From: Streptomyces sp. 3214.6
GTDB lineage: Bacteria > Actinomycetota > Actinomycetes > Streptomycetales > Streptomycetaceae
Assembly (NCBI RefSeq): GCF_900129855.1
Contig: NZ_LT670819.1
Span: 5,642,001-5,706,000, forward strand
DNA: 64,000 bases
Reading direction: 5' to 3'
Position 1 is the first letter of the stretch. The number at the start of each line of letters is the position of its first letter. The position numbers and the translations under genes were made by a program. Shown here one piece after another: positions 57,818-64,000 of this stretch. The notes under the pieces are model-generated. The model saw only the letters and a program-made list of their open reading frames with translations, searched no databases and was not told where the DNA came from.

Positions 57818-58846
57818 TCACCGGCCCCCGTACAACTCCTCGTAGGAGGGCCACAGGCCGCCCGGTCCGTCCACCGACTCGGCGGCACGGACGGCTCGTA
57901 CGATCGCGCGGGTCACCATGTCCGCACCTGCCGCGAGGATGTCGTTCAGGGCGAGCGGATGGGCGGGATCGAGTGGGCGGGCGCCCGTCGCCAGGGAGAA
58001 CACCGTGTCCCCGTCATTGAGCATGTGGACGGGCCGCACGGCGCGTGCGATCCCGTCATGCGCTGTGCCCGCGAGCTTATGCGCCTGCGCCTTCGACAGG
58101 TCCGCGTCGGTGGCGACCACCGCGAGCGTGGTGTTGAGCAGCGGCGACGCGTTCCTCGCCGCGCTCTCGGCAAGCCGCCGGCGCGCGGCCTCGTGCACCT
58201 GCGTCTCCGGGTATGTCACGCGCCCCTGGAACAACTCCCCGTACAGCACCCCTGTTTCGGGATCCAGCACCGACCCCACGGCATTGGCCACCACCAGCGC
58301 GGCCACCGTGATCCCCGAGTCGAGGAGGACGGCGGCGGTGCCGACCCCGCCCTTCATCGGGCCGACCGCCGCCCCCGTCCCGGCTCCCACGCATCCTTCC
58401 CGCACCCGCGCGCCAGGCTTGCTCGCCGCGGCCGCCTCGACCGCCGCCCGGCCGGTGGCCGCGTCCGGCCGGGCCCGGAAGTCGCCGCCCCGGCCCAGGT
58501 CGAAGACGCAGGCGGCGGGCACCACCGGCACGACGTGCGTGGGGTCGGGCCCCACGGGCACCCCGCGCCCCTGCTCCTCCAGCCAGGCCATCACCCCGGA
58601 CGCCGCGTCGAGCCCGTAGGCGCTGCCCCCGGTCAGCACGACCGCCTCGACCCGCTGCACCAGGTTGCGTGGATCCAGGGCGTCGGTCTCCTTCGTGCCG
58701 GGACCGCCGCCGCGTACGTCCACGGCGGCCACGGCGCCACCCTCCGGCGCGAGGACGACCGTGGTGCCGGTGAGCCAACCGTCGCCGGTGCGCGTGGCGT
58801 GTCCCACGCGCAAGCCGACGACGTCTGTCAGAACGTCAACTGTCAT
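57818..58846 (-). CDS. P1-family peptidase (DmpA/NylC-like Ntn hydrolase)
   Basis: A 342-residue protein with DVVGLRVGHATRTGDGWLTGTTVVLAPEGG, ETDALDPRNLVQRVEAVVLTGGSAYGLDAASGVM and the self-processing region SPLLNTTLAVVATDADLSKAQAHKLA, where the Asn-Thr bond before the nucleophilic Thr is cut. Family members are aminopeptidases or amide hydrolases. It follows LtrA on the same strand (53 bp gap) and may be co-transcribed. Confidence 0.92.
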   Translation of the reverse strand: MTVDVLTDVVGLRVGHATRTGDGWLTGTTVVLAPEGGAVAAVDVRGGGPGTKETDALDPRNLVQRVEAVVLTGGSAYGLDAASGVMAWLEEQGRGVPVGPDPTHVVPVVPAACVFDLGRGGDFRARPDAATGRAAVEAAAASKPGARVREGCVGAGTGAAVGPMKGGVGTAAVLLDSGITVAALVVANAVGSVLDPETGVLYGELFQGRVTYPETQVHEAARRRLAESAARNASPLLNTTLAVVATDADLSKAQAHKLAGTAHDGIARAVRPVHMLNDGDTVFSLATGARPLDPAHPLALNDILAAGADMVTRAIVRAVRAAESVDGPGGLWPSYEELYGGR

Positions 58847-58899
58847 GGCAGCCAGTCTCGCCCAGCGCACGCCGGGTGCGCCGGCGGTGTCACGCCGCG

Positions 58900-60219
58900 T
58901 CACACCGCCGCGTTGGAATCGCGCTCAGGGTCGTTCCCCGCATCCCGGACTTGCCGGGCTTCCCGCGTCTCCCGCACTTCCCGCGTCTCAGGGGCCTCCC
59001 GTGCGATCGTGCGCGCGGTCAGGGTCGCCCCGGTCGCCACCGCCAGTGCCGCCACCAGGCCGGCCGCGAGGACCGCCCAGTTGCCCAGGAAGGTGCAGCA
59101 GATCACCAGCAGCGCGGTGACGGGCAGCACCAGCTGCTGGGCCAGGCCCACCTTGAAGTGGCGTGCGTGCAACGCCCAGACCGTCAGCAGGTACAGCGCC
59201 GTCGGCAGGGTGACGGCCGCCGACGCGACCAGTGCGGAGACGTGGGCCTTGCCGACCGCCTGCTCCACCGCCACCTCCAGGCCCGCACCGATCGCGGCGG
59301 CCGAGGCGAAGACGACGTAGTGCCCATAGCCCCACACGAACGCCTGCCTGCTGGAACGCAGATACCCATGGATGGGCACCACGAAGTAGATCCACCAGGC
59401 GGCGAAGACGATCAACAAGCCGCCCACCGCGATCGGCAGCAGCTCGCCGAGCGCTTCGTTCTCGTCGATGCCGGTCTTCACGGCTACCGTGGCCGCCGCG
59501 ATCGTCTCGCCCAGCACGATGATCGTGAACAGCCCGTACCGCTCCGAGATGTGATGCGGATGCCACGAGGTCGGGTGGTCCTTCTCCGCGAAGAGCGGTA
59601 CGCACAGCTCCATCAGTGCCACCACCAGGAACAGCCACCCCCTGCCGCCCTCGGGCAGGATCAACAGCCCCAACCAGCCGACCTGGCAGAGCAGGACGCC
59701 CCCGGTGTACCGCAGGGCCATCGTCCGCTCCGCCCCCTCGGCGGACGACGCGACGCGCAGCCACTGCGAGCTCAACGCGAACCTCATGATCGCGTAGCCC
59801 AACCAGACGGCCACGAACTCGTGGTCCTCGAACGCCTGAGACACCCCGGCCGCGAGCACCAGAACCCCGGCGATCTGGATCAGCGTGACGACCCGGTAGA
59901 GCGCGTCGTCGTTGTCGTAGGCCGAGGCGAACCAGGTGAAGTTCATCCACGCCCACCAGATGGCGAAGAAGACCATCGCGTAGTTGAGGATTCCCTCGCC
60001 CGCGTGGGACTCCGCCACGGCGTGCACCAGCTGGACGCCCGCCTGGGCGATGGCCACCACGAAGCACAGGTCGAAGAAGAGCTCGAGCGGGGAGGCGACC
60101 CGGTGCGCCTCGCCCCGCCCGCGCGCGGTGAGCCTGCGCAGCGGTTTCGCGTGAGTCGGGGCAGGGCTGGGGGTCGGGGCTCCGGAAGGAGAGGCCGACG
60201 GGGTCGGAGTGGGCGTCAT
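58900..60219 (-). CDS. Low temperature requirement protein A (LtrA) family membrane protein
   Basis: A 439-residue polytopic protein with the LtrA signature PLELFFDLCFVVAIAQAGVQLVHA near residue 43 and SERYGLFTIIVLGETIAA in the middle; about 11 helices and an Arg/Glu-rich C-terminal tail (REAPETREVRETREARQVRD) from a short repeat. Function unknown; in Listeria it is needed for growth at low temperature. ATG 60219 (GTG 60231 possible). Confidence 0.92.
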   Translation of the reverse strand: MTPTPTPSASPSGAPTPSPAPTHAKPLRRLTARGRGEAHRVASPLELFFDLCFVVAIAQAGVQLVHAVAESHAGEGILNYAMVFFAIWWAWMNFTWFASAYDNDDALYRVVTLIQIAGVLVLAAGVSQAFEDHEFVAVWLGYAIMRFALSSQWLRVASSAEGAERTMALRYTGGVLLCQVGWLGLLILPEGGRGWLFLVVALMELCVPLFAEKDHPTSWHPHHISERYGLFTIIVLGETIAAATVAVKTGIDENEALGELLPIAVGGLLIVFAAWWIYFVVPIHGYLRSSRQAFVWGYGHYVVFASAAAIGAGLEVAVEQAVGKAHVSALVASAAVTLPTALYLLTVWALHARHFKVGLAQQLVLPVTALLVICCTFLGNWAVLAAGLVAALAVATGATLTARTIAREAPETREVRETREARQVRDAGNDPERDSNAAV

Positions 60220-60353
60220 GGGTCCCAGCACAGCAGATATCCGCCGGAAAATCCTGTGCGGGACTTTCCCCCGGAGGCGGCTGGGCCGACGGGCCGCCGG
60301 GAGCGACCGTACGGCCCCGATCCGGGCTGGTCCCAGGGCCGTACCCTGGAGGC

Positions 60354-60536
60354 ATGAGCACCTCCGCCGCCCCCGAGCCGCGCGCGCCGAAGGCCGCGCT
60401 GATCTTCGACGACCCGCTGGACCGGCAGTCCTCGGACGACACCGACCGCGGGTGGGGCGAGCGCCCTGCCTCCGACGGCGACAGCGCCGCCGACCTGAGG
60501 CGCTTCCTCGACGAGAAGCCGCCCCACCACATCTGA
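60354..60536 (+). CDS. Small conserved-looking acidic protein, hypothetical
   Basis: A 60-residue protein, APKAALIFDDPLDRQSSDDTDRGWGERPASDG then DLRRFLDEKPPHHI. Such short proteins next to mscL occur in Streptomyces but have no known role. GGAGG lies only one base from the ATG. Converges with mscL. Confidence 0.65.
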   Translation: MSTSAAPEPRAPKAALIFDDPLDRQSSDDTDRGWGERPASDGDSAADLRRFLDEKPPHHI

Positions 60537-60576
60537 ACCCGGCGGGCCGTCCGGCGCAGTACCGTCCGCAGCGTCG

Positions 60577-61044
60577 CTACCGCTCGCTGTGGCCCGAGCC
60601 CCGCTGGGCGACCAGCGCGTCGCGGATCTCCTTGAGGACCTCCAGCTCGGTCACCTCGATGACCTCCTGCGTGCCCTCCTTGGCCTTCCTGCGGGCCTCC
60701 ACCGTCGCCAGGTACTTCGACATCGGCAGCACCATCAGGAAGTAGACGACCGCCGCGGTGATCACGAACGTGAGCGTCGCGCCGAGGACGGAGCCCCACA
60801 GGATCCGCACTCCCGTCGCACTGTCGCCCGTGCCCGTGCAGGGGCCCTTGAGGCAGGAGCTGTAGCTGTCCAGGTTCTTGGTGCCGACCGCTCCGATGAC
60901 CGGGTTGATGACCCCCTTCACCACCGAGTTGACGATGTTCGTGAAGGCCGCGCCGATCACCACCGCAACTGCCAGATCGACTACGTTCCCGCGCATCAGG
61001 AAGGTCTTGAAACCCTGCCAGACGCTTGCCTTCTTTTCGCTCAC
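60577..61044 (-). CDS. mscL: Large-conductance mechanosensitive channel
   Basis: A 155-residue channel with GFKTFLMRGNVVDLAVAVVIGAAFTNIVNSVVKGVINP (TM1 and pore-lining Gly/Ala pattern), an extracellular loop with two Cys (SSCLKGPC) and TM2 (LTFVITAAVVYFLMVLPM). It opens under hypo-osmotic stress. I prefer the GTG at 61044 (VSEKKASVW), 10 nt after GAGGAG; a GTG at 61062 is in frame. Confidence 0.95.
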   Translation of the reverse strand: MSEKKASVWQGFKTFLMRGNVVDLAVAVVIGAAFTNIVNSVVKGVINPVIGAVGTKNLDSYSSCLKGPCTGTGDSATGVRILWGSVLGATLTFVITAAVVYFLMVLPMSKYLATVEARRKAKEGTQEVIEVTELEVLKEIRDALVAQRGSGHSER

Positions 61045-61152
61045 CTCGGGAACACTCCTCACATGTACAGGTTGTGGAACAAACAGCTCCGCAACCTACG
61101 TCAGTCGGACGCGCCCGTGTCTCCGTGGGTAGCTCGAACGACGAACTTGACT

Positions 61153-61902
61153 TCACCACAGAGTCACCGCCAGCCGAGCCGTCGCGCTCGCACCCGCCAG
61201 GCGCGCCGCAGTGGACCGGGGCACCGAGAGGACGACCAGCGCGCCGCCGTCGGCGGCGCCCGCCGACGTGTCCACAGGCTCCGGCACCTTCGTCACGAGC
61301 GCCCCGCGCGCGACCACATGGGCGTCGCCGCCCACGCCATCGCCCATGCCCCCACCGCTGTCCGACGCCGTGTGCTCGGCGACGGCGAGGACGTCGACCC
61401 GGTCACCGGGCCGCAGGAGCCCGACGGTGGCCGCGTCGGCGATCCGCACCGGCGCCGTCACCTTCTCCACGGCGCGCGGATCAGGCACAGGGGCGCGCAC
61501 CGGCGTCTGCGCGCGGGCATACGAGCCCCGGCTCGCCTCCCCGCTCCCGCCCGCGCCCTTGCCTGAATGTCCGCTCGCCGGACCGCCGACCCGTGGGCCG
61601 GTCGCCACGAGGGCGGCGGCGGTGACGGCGAGACCTACCGCGAGGGCCCGCCGCCGGCTCCGCACGAGCCGTTGCAGCCGGTACCGTCCGCCGCGGACCC
61701 GCACGGGGGCGAAGGACGGCACCTCGCACGTGGCCGGAGCGTCCGCACCGGGAGGGTACGCCGTGGACGCGCGCGGAAGAGGCGGCTGCGGAGCGAGGGG
61801 AGAGGGACGACTGTGAGGAGTGGGAGGAGGGAGTGGAGCGGGAGGAGCGAGTGGAGTGGGGGGAGGGAGTGGAGACGGGCGGGCGGGGGAGAGGTCGGAC
61901 AT
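61153..61902 (-). CDS. SAF-domain protein, CpaB/RcpC-like
   Basis: A 249-residue protein: Pro-rich N-terminal tail with repeats (PLPPPTPLAPPAPLPPPTP), basic patch, one transmembrane helix (ALAVGLAVTAAALVATG), then a SAF-type domain (VRIADAATVGLLRPGDRVDVLAV, VVLSVPRSTAARLAGASATARLAV) like RcpC/CpaB of Flp pilus systems. No other tad genes are nearby, so its role may be different. Same strand as mscL, 108 bp upstream. Confidence 0.82.
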   Translation of the reverse strand: MSDLSPARPSPLPPPTPLAPPAPLPPPTPHSRPSPLAPQPPLPRASTAYPPGADAPATCEVPSFAPVRVRGGRYRLQRLVRSRRRALAVGLAVTAAALVATGPRVGGPASGHSGKGAGGSGEASRGSYARAQTPVRAPVPDPRAVEKVTAPVRIADAATVGLLRPGDRVDVLAVAEHTASDSGGGMGDGVGGDAHVVARGALVTKVPEPVDTSAGAADGGALVVLSVPRSTAARLAGASATARLAVTLW

Positions 61903-62029
61903 GGGATCACCACCTGCGACGAGGGACGGACTTGCGAAGCCACGATGAGGCTTCGCGCCGCCGCTCGCCGGAGCCGGTGGACTACCGACGGGTTGTGGAC
62001 AACTCCTTCACTCGAACGAGGAGTTCCGC

Positions 62030-62926
62030 CTATGGCAGCTCGAACCCCGGGTTCAGTCCGCCCAGCGCGTTCGTGCACAGGCAGTCCCGCTCCTCGTTCG
62101 AGGGCAGTGCGGCCACCGCGTCGAACAGGACGCCTCGCAGCCGGTCCACGTTGGCCGCGAACACCTGCAGGACCTCCTCGTGGGACACGCCCTCACCGCT
62201 CTCGGCACCCGCGTCCAGATCGGTGACCAGGGTCAACGACGTGTAGCAGAGCTCGAGTTCTCGGGCGAGCGCGGCCTCCGGATGGCCCGTCATACCCACC
62301 ACCGACCAGCCCTGCGCCTGATGCCACAGCGATTCGGCGCGGGTCGAGAACCGCGGCCCCTCGATCACGACGAGTGTCCCGCCGTCCACCGGCTCCCACT
62401 CCCGTCCGCGCGCCGCCTTCAGCGCAGCCGAGCGTCCGGCGGGGCAGTAGGGGTCGGCCAGGGACACGTGCACCACGTTGGGCACTGTGCCGTCGGGCAG
62501 GGGCAGCCCGTCGAAGTATGTTCCGACCCGCGACTTCGTGCGGTCCACCAGCTGATCGGGCACGAGCAGCGTGCCGGGTCCGTACTCGGGGCGCAGGCCG
62601 CCCACCGCGCACGGACCGAGGACCTGGCGCACCCCGAGCGAACGCAGCGCCCACAGGTTGGCCCGGTAGTTGATCCGGTGGGGCGGCAGATGGTGGCCAC
62701 GCCCGTGCCGGGGCAGGAAGGCGACCCGTCGGTCGGCGATCTTGCCGAGGAAGAGGGAGTCGCTGGGCGGCCCGTAGGGGGTGTCGACCTGGATTTCGGT
62801 CACGTCGTCGAGGAACGCGTAGAAGCCGGACCCGCCGATCACGCCGATCTCAGCGTTCGCCTCGATCGCTGCGCTCGCCCCGAAGTCTGTGTTCGCCCCG
62901 GGCTCCGTGCTCGCCTTGTTCTCCAT
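62030..62926 (-). CDS. mtnP: S-methyl-5'-thioadenosine phosphorylase
   Basis: A 298-residue PNP/MTAP enzyme: IGVIGGSGFYAFL, FLPRHGRGHHLPPHRINYRANLWALRSLG, GTLLVPDQLVDRT, IEGPRFSTRAES, MTGHPEAALARELELCYTSLTLVTD (purine and ribose site). It splits methylthioadenosine to adenine and methylthioribose-1-phosphate in methionine salvage. The first 24 residues (GANTDFGASAAIEANAEIG) are a low-complexity extension with short repeats. ATG 62926. Co-directional with fmdB. Confidence 0.95.
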   Translation of the reverse strand: MENKASTEPGANTDFGASAAIEANAEIGVIGGSGFYAFLDDVTEIQVDTPYGPPSDSLFLGKIADRRVAFLPRHGRGHHLPPHRINYRANLWALRSLGVRQVLGPCAVGGLRPEYGPGTLLVPDQLVDRTKSRVGTYFDGLPLPDGTVPNVVHVSLADPYCPAGRSAALKAARGREWEPVDGGTLVVIEGPRFSTRAESLWHQAQGWSVVGMTGHPEAALARELELCYTSLTLVTDLDAGAESGEGVSHEEVLQVFAANVDRLRGVLFDAVAALPSNEERDCLCTNALGGLNPGFELP

Positions 62927-63003
62927 GTTCCGCACCCTAACTGCCGTCGAGAACACCGAAGACCCCGCCGTCGGTTGACGACAGGGTCCCGTAAGAAGTG
63001 GCC

Positions 63004-63336
63004 TTACGCGGCGGAGCTGTTGCCGGTCGAGGTGCCGGTGCTCGACGACTTCGAGTCCGAAGAGGTCGAGGACGACGAGGTCGAGCTCGACGACTTCGCG
63101 TCGGAACCGGACGTTGACGACTTCGACGCGGACGACGCCGGCGAGCTGCTCGACGAGGAGCCGCGGCTGTCGTTGCGGTAGAAACCGGAGCCCTTGAAGA
63201 CGATGCCGACCGCGGAGAACACCTTCTTGAGGCGGCCACCGCAGTTGGGGCACTCGGTCAGGGCGTCGTCGGTGAACTTCTGCACCGCCTCGAGGCCCTC
63301 GCCGCACTCGGTGCACTGGTACTGGTAGGTCGGCAC
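63004..63336 (-). CDS. FmdB-family zinc-ribbon protein
   Basis: A 110-residue protein: zinc ribbon with Cys8, Cys11, Cys29, Cys32 (YQCTEC and ECPNCGG), KVFSAVGIVFKGSGFYRND, then a 50-residue Ser/Thr/Lys-rich disordered tail. FmdB proteins are regulators or zinc-dependent adaptors of unclear role. GTG 63336 follows a strong AGGAGGAAG. Upstream are a CIRCE-like HrcA site and a perfect sigmaR promoter, so it is predicted to respond to heat and thiol stress. The mtnP gene follows 77 bp downstream and may be co-transcribed. Confidence 0.92.
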   Translation of the reverse strand: MPTYQYQCTECGEGLEAVQKFTDDALTECPNCGGRLKKVFSAVGIVFKGSGFYRNDSRGSSSSSSPASSASKSSTSGSDAKSSSSTSSSSTSSDSKSSSTGTSTGNSSAA

Positions 63337-63347
63337 TTGTCTTCCTC

Positions 63348-63374
63348 CTGGCACTCTCACTCAGTGAGTGCTAA
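63348..63374 (-). promoter_or_regulatory. CIRCE-like HrcA operator upstream of fmdB
   Basis: On the minus strand: TTAGCACTC, 9 nt, GAGTGCCAG. The CIRCE consensus is TTAGCACTC-N9-GAGTGCTAA, so one arm is perfect, the other has two mismatches and the spacer is exact. It overlaps the sigmaR -10 and the ribosome site AGGAGG. Confidence 0.75.
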
Positions 63375-63398
63375 CGACGGTCTATCTTGACGCATTCC
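63373..63398 (-). promoter_or_regulatory. SigmaR-type promoter of fmdB
   Basis: Minus strand: GGAAT, 18 nt, GTT (AAC at 63373-63375, ATTCC at 63394-63398). Exact sigmaR consensus; its -10 GTT runs into the CIRCE-like TTAGCACTC, so HrcA binding would cover the start point. Confidence 0.7.
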
Positions 63399-63404
63399 CG
63401 AGCA

Positions 63405-64000
63405 TCAGTCCACTGTCACCGGCACGCGGTGACCGACGCCACGTGCGACGGTACGCGCGCGCGGCCGCGTCTCCAGCCGCGAACGCAGCGCCATGAGGAC
63501 CGTCAGCGCCGCCGCTGTGCCGCCCATCGGCACCAGGAAGCCGGCGCCGCCCCAGAAGCGGTCCTCCAGCTGTCCGGCGATCGTGACGGCCGCAGCCTGC
63601 CCCAGCGCCACCGCGCCCGTCAGCCAGGTGAACGCCTCCGTGCGGGCCCCGGCCGGGACCAGACCCTCGACCAGGGTGTAGCCGGTGATCAGTGCGGGCG
63701 CGATGCACATGCCGACCAGGAGGCCGAGGCCCGCCAGCACAAGCACCGAGTGTGCGGCCCACAGGCCGGAGGCGACGAGGGCCAGCGCGGCGTAGGCGAC
63801 GACGAGGCGTCGCCGCGGGGAGGCCTTCCAGGCGATCGCGCCGCAGACCAGGCCGGAGAGCATGTTGCCGGCGGCGAAGGTGCCGTAGAGGACGCCGTTC
63901 AGGCCGGGCTCGCCGATCGACTCTGTGAACGCGGCCAGCGAGACCTGCATGCCGCCGAAGACGGAACCGATGCCCAGGAAGACCGCGATCAGCACGCGCA
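63405..64000 (-). CDS. MFS transporter, 5' part outside window
   Basis: The C-terminal half (about 195 residues visible) of an MFS transporter with six helices (FLGIGSVFGGMQVSLAAF, GTFAAGNMLSGLVCGAIAW, VVAYAALALVASGLWA, LGLLVGMCIAPALITGYTLVEGLVPAGARTEAFTWLTGAVALGQAAAVTIAGQLEDR). The frame is open to the window edge. Substrate unknown. Confidence 0.88.
   Translation of the reverse strand, partial: RVLIAVFLGIGSVFGGMQVSLAAFTESIGEPGLNGVLYGTFAAGNMLSGLVCGAIAWKASPRRRLVVAYAALALVASGLWAAHSVLVLAGLGLLVGMCIAPALITGYTLVEGLVPAGARTEAFTWLTGAVALGQAAAVTIAGQLEDRFWGGAGFLVPMGGTAAALTVLMALRSRLETRPRARTVARGVGHRVPVTVD

Overview
The window reads as chromosomal DNA of a Streptomyces species. Evidence: very high GC with strong third-position GC bias, Streptomyces-type families (DUF397 with DUF5753 regulators, HrdD-type sigma factor, DUF5994, DUF6153, DUF6227, SpoIIE phosphatase, CBM2-linked xylanase, FmdB with Ser-rich tail), rare TTA codons, and sigmaR-type promoters. 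The order from about 40.1 to 55.3 kb (TetR, MFS, MarR, dioxygenase, GNAT, hrdD, TetR, WYL regulator, MFS, fruR-fruK-fruA) resembles, from memory, the SCO3207 to SCO3195 part of S. coelicolor; I could not check this here.

Layout. 0-3 kb: end of a GPP34 protein, a WhiJ-like HTH/DUF397 pair and a glutathione peroxidase. 3-6.4 kb: an ArsR-type regulator divergent from an MFS exporter, a frameshifted MarR remnant, and a TTA-codon membrane protein of unknown function. 6.7-20.6 kb: a copper-type DUF305/DUF6153 pair, an acyltransferase, an ECF41 sigma factor with an MmpL transporter, a methyltransferase, a LysR regulator divergent from an EamA-NAD(P)-binding operon, an acetylxylan-esterase-like CE4 enzyme next to a GH11 xylanase that share an almost identical CBM2, a second ECF41 sigma factor, and a VOC protein.

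20.66-34.53 kb is a mosaic island built on the 3' end of tRNA-Arg(CCT). The intact tRNA lies at 34457-34529 and three extra copies of its last 43 nt lie at 20664, 29184 and 33303. The modules carry HxlR/oxidoreductase, DMT, GNAT, a Tat-exported GH26 mannanase, a DUF234 ATPase, a SpoIIE/DUF5994/STAS-GNAT signalling group and a toxin-antitoxin pair whose PIN toxin is frameshifted. No intact integrase is present; only integrase and transposase fragments remain.

35-40 kb: a collapsed rhamnosidase-like remnant, a TetR regulator, a tandem double-IclR regulator and a secreted M6 metalloprotease. 40-55 kb: the drug-efflux, redox, hrdD and fructose-PTS block. 55-64 kb: housekeeping and envelope genes (L,D-transpeptidase, P1 peptidase, LtrA, MscL, CpaB-like SAF protein, MTA phosphorylase, FmdB) and a cut-off MFS gene.

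Two general features stand out. Short in-frame tandem repeats (6, 7, 13, 15, 18, 33 and 36 bp units) recur inside genes and spacers across the window. Regulatory sites are unusually legible: three perfect GGAAT-N18-GTT sigmaR-type promoters (hrdD, dioxygenase, fmdB), a CIRCE-like HrcA site overlapping the fmdB promoter, paired TetR operators, phased FruR repeats and several regulator dyads.
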